Of a stretch of 64,000 nt of DNA, positions 1-7,386 are shown piece after piece; position 1 is the stretch's first letter; each line of letters opens with the position of its first letter. The stretch spans positions 1 through 64,000 of the forward strand of contig SIAR01000003.1 of the NCBI GenBank assembly GCA_009691705.1. The letters run 5' to 3'. The stretch is from Phycisphaerales bacterium. GTDB taxonomy: Bacteria; Planctomycetota; Phycisphaerae; Phycisphaerales; SM1A02. The notes under the pieces are model-generated. The model did no database searches. It saw nothing but the letters and a program-made list of their open reading frames with translations, and was not told the origin of the DNA. Position numbers and translations under genes: made by a program.

Positions 1-980
1 GCGGCAAGGGCTGGAAAGCCGATCAAATCGCCGGCCGCGAAGATGTGGGGGACCACCGTTCTGTAACTCGCATCGACTGCGATTCGTCCGCGCGCGTCCG
101 CTGTGAGACCTGCATCCTCGAGGTGCAACCCATCTGTGCACCCTTGGCGTCCGGCAGAGATTAGTGCCGCATCAGCGGTCATGCGCTTGCCGCTAGCAAG
201 TTCAACACAAACACGCGGCAGGGTCGAGTCGGTGAGCGCGATCTTCGTGACGGTCTCGTTGCAGCGAAAGACGACATCATGCTGCCGTAGTTGATGGATC
301 ATCTCATCGATCGTTTCGTGGTCCATGAAAGAGATCGGCCGCTCGGTGCGCTCAACAAGCGTGACCTTTGTGCCGAGTTCTGCAAACATCGACGCGTACT
401 CGACGCCGATTACCCCTCCCCCAACAACAATCATCGTTCCTGGGATCGCGCCGAGCGATCCAATGGTGTCGCTGGTCAATATCGTGGGATGCGCCTCGTT
501 GGATTGCTCGGGGCAATCGACGGGAACGACAGGTCGAGTCCCGGTCGAAAGCAGCACGAATTCGGTCGAAACCTGACGATCTCCCGACGGGCTATCAATG
601 GCGATCGTGTGCGCATCGATGAAGGAGGCGAAGCCGTGCATAATCACGACGCCGTTGCGCAGGAGTGTGTCTCGAATGTTTCGCGTTTCATCGCGGATGA
701 CACCCTCAACCCGTTCGAGGAGCATCGGCATCGTCAACCGAATTGGATTCGCGCCAGCGACCTCGAGCGACCGTCGAACGGTTCCACGCTTGAGACTCAC
801 GACCGCTTCACGAAAAGTCTTGGATGGCAGCGTTCCGGTGTGCACTGAGACTCCACCCACACCTGGCTGACGCTCGACGATCGCGACCCGCTTCTTTAGT
901 TTTGCCGCCTGGATAGCCGCATGTTGTCCAGCAGGACCGCTGCCGATGACCACGAGATCAAATTCGTAGAGAGCGTTCAT
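1..980 (-). CDS. sthA: Soluble NAD(P)+ transhydrogenase (Si-specific), 3' end outside window
   Basis: Flavoprotein that moves hydride between NADPH and NAD+ in the cytoplasm. About 326 N-terminal residues are visible; the family is about 465 long, so the dimerisation domain lies off the left edge. The FAD fingerprint GSGPAG is at residues 13-18 and the second nucleotide-binding loop GGGVIG at 187-192. The region where dihydrolipoyl dehydrogenases carry CxxxxC reads TGTLPSK near residue 50, with no redox cysteines; this is the SthA signature and argues against a lipoamide dehydrogenase or mercuric reductase. The ATG at 980 follows a TACCCT box by 8 bases with no Shine-Dalgarno. Divergent from the DUF2934 gene. 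Family call is strong; the exact symbol is inferred. Confidence 0.88.
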   Translation of the reverse strand, partial: MNALYEFDLVVIGSGPAGQHAAIQAAKLKKRVAIVERQPGVGGVSVHTGTLPSKTFREAVVSLKRGTVRRSLEVAGANPIRLTMPMLLERVEGVIRDETRNIRDTLLRNGVVIMHGFASFIDAHTIAIDSPSGDRQVSTEFVLLSTGTRPVVPVDCPEQSNEAHPTILTSDTIGSLGAIPGTMIVVGGGVIGVEYASMFAELGTKVTLVERTERPISFMDHETIDEMIHQLRQHDVVFRCNETVTKIALTDSTLPRVCVELASGKRMTADAALISAGRQGCTDGLHLEDAGLTADARGRIAVDASYRTVVPHIFAAGDLIGFPALA

Positions 981-988
981 GACTGGGC

Positions 989-994
989 AGGGTA
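989..994 (-). promoter_or_regulatory. -10-like box of sthA (near-leaderless)
   Basis: On the minus strand TACCCT ends 8 bases before the sthA ATG. It fits the TANNNT pattern seen before many starts in this window. No convincing -35 box. Confidence 0.4.
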
Positions 995-1042
995 GCGAGC
1001 GACGGATTCGCATCTGGCTGAAGGGTTGGATACCTTGCGCTC

Positions 1043-1381
1043 ATGCCAAGACCAGCCAAAAAAGCACCAGCCAAGAAACCAGCCAAAGCGAGCACTAAGA
1101 AGGTGTCCAAGAAACTTTCCAAGAAGTCGACCAAGAAGTCGACCAAGAAGTCGACCAAGAAGTCGACCAAAAAGTCGACCAAGAAAAGTTTGCCAGTGAA
1201 GCACTCGCCCAAAGGGCACTCAATAGTTGAGACCTCGGCGGTGACATGGTCGCCAATGACCACAGGACCGTCGTTCGAGCAGGTGCAACTCGCCGCGTAT
1301 CATCGGTGGGTGCAAGGTGGCGCAAACGATGTCGAAAACTGGCTCTCCGCCGAAGGCGACCTGCGTGACAAAAGGCGCTGA
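1043..1381 (+). CDS. DUF2934 protein with lysine-rich STKK repeat N-terminus
   Basis: 112 residues in two parts. Residues 1 to about 55 are extremely basic, rich in K, A, S and T, with STKK repeated back to back; this resembles histone H1-like or nucleoid-binding tails. Residues about 78-110 (QLAAYHRWVQGG, then NWLSAEGDL) match the short DUF2934 motif, whose function is not established. No signal peptide or membrane segment. A TACCTT box ends 6 bases before the ATG, suggesting a leaderless message. The 3' end overlaps the next gene. Nucleic-acid binding through the basic tail is inferred from composition only; the DUF2934 assignment is from the motif. Confidence 0.8.
   Translation: MPRPAKKAPAKKPAKASTKKVSKKLSKKSTKKSTKKSTKKSTKKSTKKSLPVKHSPKGHSIVETSAVTWSPMTTGPSFEQVQLAAYHRWVQGGANDVENWLSAEGDLRDKRR
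1121..1180 (+). repeat. Five tandem 12-bp units encoding STKK
   Basis: Unit aagaagtcgacc repeated five times, the fifth with one G to A change. The period equals four codons, so gain or loss of a unit keeps the DUF2934 gene in frame. Confidence 0.95.
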
Positions 1382-2054
1382 CGCTCGACTGATCAACCAC
1401 TTGATCGCGGGCGCCGCCTGTGCACTGCTTATGGCGTGCACGCCGCACGACGAGCGCGATCTAGGGCCAATGGCAGCCGCGCCCACCCAGTGGATTTCGC
1501 TCTTCAACGGACGTGACCTCACTGGATGGAATCCATTCTTGGGTTCTGCGGGTGATGCATCCAAAGTCTGGTTTGTTCGCGACGGCATCTTTGTGTGTGC
1601 CGGATCTCCCGTTGGATATATCAAGACCGTTGCCGACTACACAAACTTCGAACTCGAATTGCAGTGGCGCTTCGATGGGACTATTGGCGCAGGAAATTCA
1701 GGAGTTCTACTGCGCGTGCAGGACCCAGATCAGGTGTGGCCTAAGTCAATCGAAGCTCAATTGCAGAGCCGAAGCGCCGGTGACATCTGGAACATCGGAG
1801 AGTTTCCGATGCAGGCAGTTGCGAGCCGCACTGAGGGGCGCCACACCACCAAAGCGCATCCCACGAATGAGAAACCGCTCGGTGAGTGGAATACATATTC
1901 GATTTTGCTCGACCACGGCCGACTCGAGTTGCGCGTGAACGGCGAACTTCAGAATGTTGCCACCGATTGTGAGGTTGTTGCGGGCAAGATCGCCCTGCAA
2001 TCAGAAGGCTCGCACATCGAGTTTCGAAACATCCGCATTCGTCCGCTCGAATAG
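1365..2054 (+). CDS. DUF1080 (3-keto-disaccharide hydrolase-type) lipoprotein
   Basis: About 229 residues from the GTG at 1365. That start gives a compact lipoprotein signal: short basic n-region, hydrophobic stretch, then LLMAC with the lipid-bearing cysteine near residue 25. An upstream ATG at 1317 would bury the signal. The mature part opens with SLFNGRDLTGW, the usual entry to the DUF1080 concanavalin-like fold, and includes the typical GNSGVLLR segment. DUF1080 proteins are abundant in Planctomycetota and some act on 3-keto-glycosides; the substrate here is unknown. It overlaps the DUF2934 reading frame by 17 bases and is probably co-transcribed with it. Confidence 0.85.
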   Translation: MTKGADARLINHLIAGAACALLMACTPHDERDLGPMAAAPTQWISLFNGRDLTGWNPFLGSAGDASKVWFVRDGIFVCAGSPVGYIKTVADYTNFELELQWRFDGTIGAGNSGVLLRVQDPDQVWPKSIEAQLQSRSAGDIWNIGEFPMQAVASRTEGRHTTKAHPTNEKPLGEWNTYSILLDHGRLELRVNGELQNVATDCEVVAGKIALQSEGSHIEFRNIRIRPLE

Positions 2055-2057
2055 CAT
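2052..2057 (+). promoter_or_regulatory. -10-like box of marC (leaderless)
   Basis: TAGCAT ends exactly 6 bases before the GTG at 2064, the start that gives a proper MarC N-terminus. The box overlaps the stop of the DUF1080 gene. Confidence 0.45.
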
Positions 2058-2063
2058 GACAGT

Positions 2064-2722
2064 GTGTCGTCAATATTCGCGGAATTTTTGCCACATTTCT
2101 CGCGCTCCTTGCGATCATCAATCCACTTGGAAACGTCGGCATTCTGCTCTCGATCACCGACGGCGATAGCGATCGCAAGCGCTTGAGTCAGGTGTGCCGC
2201 GGTCATCATCTACGCGGTAATTCTGCTGGTGATCTTCTTCCTCGTGGCGGGCAGATAATGCACTTCTTTTACATCACGATTGATGCGGTGCGCGTTGCCG
2301 GTGGACTGATCCTGCTCAAGATTGGCTTTGACCTGCTCTCGATGCGCGACGAGACGCGCTCGACCCGCCAAGAACAACTCGCCGATCGAACCCGGGCAGA
2401 CGTTGCCTTCTTTCCACTTGCGATGCCGCTCATCGCCGGACCCGGAGCGCTCACGTTGGTCCTGACCAAGGCAGTCGAGGTACCGCACAGCGCCATACCA
2501 CTCATCGGTGTCAACCTCGCCGCGATCGCCGTTGCGGTCGCCGCGTCATGCGCCGTGCTGTGCAGCACGCAATGGCTGCTACGCGAGATGGGCGTGAGTG
2601 GACTCGCGGCGATCAGCCGCATTATGGGATTCCTTCTCGTCTGCATCAGCGTGCAGATGGTGATCTGGGGAATTCAAGGTGTGATGAAACAGGGAGCGCT
2701 CGGAGCGCGGCCTTTCCAATAA
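2064..2722 (+). pseudogene. marC: MarC family integral membrane protein, disrupted by three small indels
   Basis: Conceptual translation across three frames gives a full MarC/UPF0056 membrane protein of about 220 residues. Frame 1 from GTG 2064 reads VSSIFAEF. After a five-T run at 2085-2089 the next frame reads ATFLALLAIINPLGN, the MarC signature. Near 2190 the hydrophobic helix AAVIIYAVILLVIFFLVAG lies in another frame. Near 2255 a G-run returns it to the frame that continues with MHFFYITIDAVRVAGG to the stop at 2722. The pattern is minus 1, plus 1, minus 1. Two of the three sites are homopolymers, so sequencing or assembly error is as likely as decay. It meets serC tail to tail with no gap. 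Confidence 0.82.
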
Positions 2723-3838
2723 TCAGCCGTTTTGCCGCAGGAAATCGCGCATGAATGAGGCAAGCGCCTCGGCACCAGCGATCGGCATCGCGTTGTAGAG
2801 CGAAGCCCGAACTCCACCCGCGTCGCGGTGTCCTGCGAGTCCGTCAAGTTCGGCGCCGGTCGCCTCGTCAATGAACTTCTTGTCGAGCGCCTCACTCTGC
2901 AGTCGAAACGAGATATTGATGAGACTGCGACACTCGGGTCGGCTCAATGGGCGATAGAAGTCACCCGACCCATCGATGATTCCATAGATGAGCGCCGCCT
3001 TTGCATTATTGCGCTTCTCGAACTCGCGCGCGCCGCCCTCCTGAATCATCCAGCGAAACATCAGTCCAGCGGTGTGAATAGCAAATGTCGGGGGAGTGTT
3101 GATTCGACTCTCGTACCTCGCGTGCGCCGCGTAGGAGAGCATTGAAGGCAGGGGGCGCACAGGAGCGTTGATGAGGTCGCGGCGGGCGATCACGAGCGAC
3201 ATCGCCGCTACGCCGAGGTGTTTTTGTGCCGCGGCGTAGACCATCGCATGCTTTGACCAATCCATGGGGCGTCCAAAGATTTCGCTGCTTGCATCGCAGA
3301 CGAGCGGCACTCCTGGGGCGGCTTTGGGAGGGGTGTGAAAGCGCGTGCCGTGTACGGTGTTGTTCGAGCAATAGTGCATGTACGCAGCGCCCACCGTTGG
3401 AACCATCTCACCCTCGGCCGGAACGTGGTCGTAACGAAACTTCTTGCCTTCGAACGGCACAGCAATCGTCGCCGTTGGCACTGCATCGCGTCCCTCGACA
3501 ATCGCTTTGGCCGACCAGACTTCAGTGTCGGGATAGTCAGCTGTGGCGCCATCCGCCAGCAAGTTCAGCGGGATGAGGCCGAACTGATTCGTCGCGCCGC
3601 CGCTGACGAAAAGGATCTCAAAGTCGTCTGGAACTTCACCGAGTGTTCGGCACGACTCGGTCGCATCAGCGAGCAGGCGGTCGTAGGTCGGTTGGCGGTG
3701 ACTGTGTTCTAGGATGCCGATGCCGGTGCCATTGAGATCGATGAGATCTTCACGCAGTTGCATGAGTACTGGCAAGGGCATCGTCGAAGGTCCAGCGGAG
3801 AAGTTCCAGATACGGCTGTGTGGGCGCGGAGTCGTCAT
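2723..3838 (-). CDS. serC: Phosphoserine aminotransferase
   Basis: 371 residues, the family length. PLP enzyme that converts 3-phosphohydroxypyruvate and glutamate to phosphoserine, the second step of serine synthesis; it also serves 4-phosphohydroxythreonine formation for vitamin B6. Starts with WNFSAGPSTMP, typical of SerC. The PLP-binding lysine lies in AAQKHLG (K206), and SGGATNQFG near residue 80 is the cofactor-phosphate loop. It follows the serA-like gene by 8 bases on the same strand, with the DUF1015 gene upstream, so the three form one cassette. pdxJ, another B6 gene, is about 20 kb away in the window. Confidence 0.95.
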   Translation of the reverse strand: MTTPRPHSRIWNFSAGPSTMPLPVLMQLREDLIDLNGTGIGILEHSHRQPTYDRLLADATESCRTLGEVPDDFEILFVSGGATNQFGLIPLNLLADGATADYPDTEVWSAKAIVEGRDAVPTATIAVPFEGKKFRYDHVPAEGEMVPTVGAAYMHYCSNNTVHGTRFHTPPKAAPGVPLVCDASSEIFGRPMDWSKHAMVYAAAQKHLGVAAMSLVIARRDLINAPVRPLPSMLSYAAHARYESRINTPPTFAIHTAGLMFRWMIQEGGAREFEKRNNAKAALIYGIIDGSGDFYRPLSRPECRSLINISFRLQSEALDKKFIDEATGAELDGLAGHRDAGGVRASLYNAMPIAGAEALASFMRDFLRQNG

Positions 3839-3846
3839 GAATTCTT

Positions 3847-5118
3847 TCAGCCTGCGTCGGATGTGCGCCGAATCGCCTGCACGGTGACGCCAAAGACATA
3901 TGGCGTATGACGAATCAGCGCGATGTCGCCTTCGGTCGGGGGAGCGTTGAGATGAATGCGCGCGATCGCCGCTTCGCCCCCCGCACAGATGACGTTTTCC
4001 ATCTCTTCAACATTGATGCCGGCCTTGCCCAAGACATCGAAAATGCTCGCAAAGATTCCCGGGCGATTCACATGCCGAATGTGAATCAGTGTCACGGCGC
4101 CGCTCTCACCAGTTCTGTTGACGCATCCACTCACTGTGCCATGCTCGAGCCACTGCCGAATCACTCGCACCACCTCTTGATCCATCGCCTGGCGCGCTTG
4201 GGTGGTCAGTGCGCCGGACTGCATCGTTCCGTACACGCCGGGCTGTTGCACAAGCTGCGCCAGAATCTGTCGCTCTGCGATCGACTTCGCGTATTCGTGC
4301 AGATCCAATCCAGCGCGAATGCCCTTCGTTTTCACCGCGTTTAGCAATGCCGCTTCGTTCACAACACCGCCGAGACTCGTATTGATAATCGTTGCTCCTG
4401 CGTGCAGAGCATTGAAAAACTTCTCGCCGAGCAGTCCATGTGATTCTTCGTTGGCGGTGACGCTGACGCTAACCACGTCGGAGAGCTTGGCGAGATTGAC
4501 GAGATTGGCGCAATAATCGATGCCAAGTGCATCACAACGCTCTTCAGTGATGTTGCGACTCCACGCCACGACGTGCATGCCAAAGGCCGCACCGCGTTTG
4601 GCAATCTCTTGACCGACTTGACCGAGTCCCACGATTCCGAGCGTTCTGCCGGCGAGTCCAACAGCCTCGGCTGGTTGATCTTCTGGGCTGGCGCGCTCCC
4701 GCACAGCGATCACGTTGTCTGGAAGCCGGCGATCGCAACCAAGAATCAGCGCCCACGCCAGCTCAGCGACCGCTGCGGCGCTTCGCCCCGGACAGTGCGC
4801 AACGAATATTCCGCGGCGACTCGCGGCGTTGATGTCAATATTGTCGGTGTTCGGCGCTGTGCAGACGATGAGACCGAGTCGCTCGCTCGCATTCAGCATC
4901 GCTTCAGTCACGCACATCGAGCGCACCACCAAGATGTCCGGAGCAACATCGGCAACGGCTAGTGCTAGCGTCTCCGAAGAGAGCAGGGTGTTGTGAATCG
5001 CATCGCAGCCAACGGCGCGTAACCCATCCATTCCATGCGATCCGAATTGATCAACCACGAGCACGCGCGAGGCGAGTGCGAGGGGGGTGGCCAGGGCACG
5101 TGAGTCAGGTTCGTTCAT
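3847..5118 (-). CDS. serA: D-3-phosphoglycerate dehydrogenase-like protein with ACT domain, unusual active site
   Basis: 423 residues: catalytic/NAD domains of the 2-hydroxyacid dehydrogenase family (GLGQVG at 164-169) plus a C-terminal ACT domain (LIHIRHVNRPGIFASIF), the usual serine-sensing or fold-stabilising module. Position between serC and DUF1015 points to the first step of serine synthesis. Oddity: where the family has the catalytic arginine (NxxRGG) this protein reads NTSLGGVVNE, with Leu. Where the family has the acid-base histidine (TPHxGG) it reads GTMQSGALT, with Gln. It may be a divergent enzyme, a regulator or a binding protein. The start at 5118 is the first ATG clear of the DUF1015 gene. 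Confidence 0.85.
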   Translation of the reverse strand: MNEPDSRALATPLALASRVLVVDQFGSHGMDGLRAVGCDAIHNTLLSSETLALAVADVAPDILVVRSMCVTEAMLNASERLGLIVCTAPNTDNIDINAASRRGIFVAHCPGRSAAAVAELAWALILGCDRRLPDNVIAVRERASPEDQPAEAVGLAGRTLGIVGLGQVGQEIAKRGAAFGMHVVAWSRNITEERCDALGIDYCANLVNLAKLSDVVSVSVTANEESHGLLGEKFFNALHAGATIINTSLGGVVNEAALLNAVKTKGIRAGLDLHEYAKSIAERQILAQLVQQPGVYGTMQSGALTTQARQAMDQEVVRVIRQWLEHGTVSGCVNRTGESGAVTLIHIRHVNRPGIFASIFDVLGKAGINVEEMENVICAGGEAAIARIHLNAPPTEGDIALIRHTPYVFGVTVQAIRRTSDAG

Positions 5119-5128
5119 TGCAGCGATG

Positions 5129-6370
5129 CTAACTCGTCGTCTTGACGGTCTCGAATGCGTGGGCAAAGAGTCCGCTACGAAGTTTCGGATCGAACCACGT
5201 CGACTTCGGTGGCATGATGAGTCCAGCCCGCGCGACTGCGAGTAGTTCTTCGATCGACGTCGGATACATGGCGAATGCAATGTCGCCGTCGCCGCGCAAC
5301 ACCGCCTCGGCGAGTTGGTCGTTCGAGCAACCGCCCAAAAACGAGATGCGGGAATCACCACGCTCGTCGACGATCGCGAAGATGGATGCGAGCACGCTCT
5401 TGGAGAGTCTCACAACATCGAGGTGATCGAGGGGCGAGTTACTCGTGACCGCCGGCAGACGCATGCGCCACCACGTCCCATTGAGAAAGACTCCAATTTC
5501 TCCGCGACTGAGTGGCGCGGCGCCGGCGCTTTGCGCGAACGGTTCAAGTCTGCCCACCGCAGCGAGGTCGCGCGCGACGCTCTCGCCAGTCTGTCCAGCC
5601 TCGAATCGCACCAGCCGGTGATAGGGCAAAATGTGGAGTTCGTCGGCGGGGAAAATGGTGGCGGGAAAGTGGTGCACCGCATCACCGCTCTCGCACACTC
5701 CTGCCGCAGATTGCTCATCCGCAACCCGCGCGGCGGCGGCACAGCGATGGTGGCCATCCGCAATGTAAAGCAGATCGACGGCGTCAAACAACTCAAGGTA
5801 GGGCTCAATCTCCTGCACGTTCCAAAGTGTGTGCGTGACGCCATCCTTCGCGACAAAGTGCACGATCGGTCGGTGGTTCATATCGCGCCCAAGTTGCCGC
5901 GCGAGATTTGGTTGATCGGTGACAGTGAGCAGGACCGGTTCGCAGTGTGCTCCCACCACGCGCATGTGCTCGACACGATCTTGTTCTTTGTCTGGACGGG
6001 TGAGTTCATGGCGACGAATCGTGCCATCGCGATACGCCTCAACGCTGACGCAGCAGACGAGACCCGCTTGGCGGCGTCCACTGTTGGATTGTCGGTAGAC
6101 GTACATGCCTGCGACGGGATCAGCCGCGAGATAACCGCGCGCGATGAGGTCCAAGAAATTATCTCGCGCGCGTTGGTAGACCTCGGGAGCGTGTGGGTCG
6201 TGGCCCCTCTCAAAGTCGACCTCGGCGCGCACGACTCGCATGAAACTGTTCGGTTTGGCGGCGACTAGTTCGGCCGCTTGGGCGCGGTCCACGACGTCAT
6301 AGGGAGGGCACGAGACCCCAGAAACCCTGTGCGCGGGCGATCGGATGGCCGCAAATGGGTAAATCTTCAT
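5129..6370 (-). CDS. DUF1015 family protein of the serine cassette
   Basis: 413 residues. The N-terminus KIYPFAAIR, followed by CPPYDVV and later YIADGHHRCAAA, is the DUF1015 (PF06245) pattern; the last contains a conserved GHHR motif. The family often sits beside serA and serC, and its biochemical role is not settled; linkage implies a part in serine or phosphohydroxypyruvate metabolism. No signal or membrane segment, so cytoplasmic. First gene of the DUF1015-serA-serC run, 10 bases before the serA start. On the minus strand a TACACT box lies 13 bases before the ATG at 6370. An upstream in-frame extension to 6529 runs into the divergent gene and is unlikely. Confidence 0.88.
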   Translation of the reverse strand: MKIYPFAAIRSPAHRVSGVSCPPYDVVDRAQAAELVAAKPNSFMRVVRAEVDFERGHDPHAPEVYQRARDNFLDLIARGYLAADPVAGMYVYRQSNSGRRQAGLVCCVSVEAYRDGTIRRHELTRPDKEQDRVEHMRVVGAHCEPVLLTVTDQPNLARQLGRDMNHRPIVHFVAKDGVTHTLWNVQEIEPYLELFDAVDLLYIADGHHRCAAAARVADEQSAAGVCESGDAVHHFPATIFPADELHILPYHRLVRFEAGQTGESVARDLAAVGRLEPFAQSAGAAPLSRGEIGVFLNGTWWRMRLPAVTSNSPLDHLDVVRLSKSVLASIFAIVDERGDSRISFLGGCSNDQLAEAVLRGDGDIAFAMYPTSIEELLAVARAGLIMPPKSTWFDPKLRSGLFAHAFETVKTTS

Positions 6371-6407
6371 TGCATGGGGGCGGAGTGTAACTGCGGCAGA
6401 AGAAAAT

Positions 6408-6449
6408 ACTGAAGTCGACTGAAGTGACCCCCTCATGGGGTCGAAGTGA
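6408..6449. promoter_or_regulatory. Phased ACTGAAGT repeats and GACCCC/GGGGTC inverted repeat in a divergent promoter region
   Basis: ACTGAAGT occurs at 6408-6415 and 6418-6425, exactly 10 bp apart. A perfect 6-bp inverted repeat follows (6426-6431 and 6437-6442, loop ctcat). GAAGTGA occurs again at 6443-6449. The block sits just before the HD-GYP ribosome site. Helical phasing suits an operator; the hairpin could also act at RNA level. Confidence 0.4.
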
Positions 6450-6457
6450 GGGTCGCA

Positions 6458-7378
6458 ATGAAAGAACTGCCCCCAATCTCGTTCCTCTGCGCACTCATCG
6501 AAGCAAAGGACTCTGATTCGACTGGACATTGTGGGCGGGTCTCATCGATTGCGGCTGGTATTGCGGAAGCGATTGGACTCGAGTCGGGCCAGATCGAGTC
6601 GATTCGCTGCACCGCGCAGATCCACGACCTAGGAAAGATTGCAATTCCCGATGAAATCTTGCGCAAGCCCACCCGCCTCACCGACCGGGAGTTTGCGGTT
6701 GTGCGTCGCCATCCTCAGGTTGGTGACCGACTTCTAAGTGCCTTTCCAGAACTGGGTTTCGCGCGAAACGGAGTGCTCTGTCACCACGAGCGATGGGATG
6801 GACATGGTTATCCATCGCGACTCGGAGGCAGTGACATTCCAATCGCATCTCGCATCATCGCAATTGCTGACAGTTTCGACGCGATCTGCAGCGACCGTCC
6901 ATATGCGCGCGCTCGATCGACACGCGAAGGAGTGCACGAGATTCTTCGATGTGCTGGCACGCAGTTCGATCCGCAACTCGCAGTTGCCTTTGCGGACACC
7001 TTTGGATCATTTGCGCCCTTCAACCAGAGTTGCAAACGAGAAGAAAGGCAATTCGTACTGGACACTATCAAGAATGATGATACTCTTCACGGTGTAGTGG
7101 CGACGGATCGCCGATGGGGCGACCGAGAGCGCAATGTTGCAAGGATCCCGCACATGCTCGAGCAAACCACCCGTCTCATAACACTTCTAAGCCGAAGTTT
7201 GACCAGTTCTGAACGACTGGTTTTGGAACTTCATTACCTCGATCGGTTGCCGTGTCAAGAAATCGCAGAGATTCTTGAGACCACCGAAAGCCACATCGAC
7301 CAGGTCTTGAGTGATGTGCGATCGCGAATCAGCGGAGTGCGCCGAACGTTTGTCGACGCGCTTTGCGAATCTGCTTGA
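6458..7378 (+). CDS. HD-GYP domain protein with C-terminal sigma-region-4-like HTH
   Basis: 306 residues from ATG 6458, preceded by GAGG 6 bases away; GTG 6446 is an alternative. Residues about 1-180 form an HD-GYP domain: first metal His in GHCGRV, IHDLGKI, HHERWDGHGYP and IAIADSFDAI. All the motifs of active cyclic-di-GMP phosphodiesterases appear present. Residues about 235-300 (LTSSERLVLELHYLDRLPCQEIAEIL and following) look like sigma-70 region 4 or a related helix-turn-helix. No receiver domain or membrane segment. The fusion suggests that c-di-GMP turnover is tied to DNA or RNA polymerase binding; that is inference. It converges with the dockerin gene 8 bases downstream. Confidence 0.85.
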   Translation: MKELPPISFLCALIEAKDSDSTGHCGRVSSIAAGIAEAIGLESGQIESIRCTAQIHDLGKIAIPDEILRKPTRLTDREFAVVRRHPQVGDRLLSAFPELGFARNGVLCHHERWDGHGYPSRLGGSDIPIASRIIAIADSFDAICSDRPYARARSTREGVHEILRCAGTQFDPQLAVAFADTFGSFAPFNQSCKREERQFVLDTIKNDDTLHGVVATDRRWGDRERNVARIPHMLEQTTRLITLLSRSLTSSERLVLELHYLDRLPCQEIAEILETTESHIDQVLSDVRSRISGVRRTFVDALCESA

Positions 7379-7386
7379 ATCGTCAG

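Noticed and set aside
291..848. Plus-strand open frame of 185 codons near the left edge
   Set aside because: Lies opposite sthA, whose flavoprotein motifs are unambiguous on the minus strand.
5315..6268. Plus-strand open frame of 317 codons
   Set aside because: Antisense of the DUF1015 gene, with no recognisable domain.
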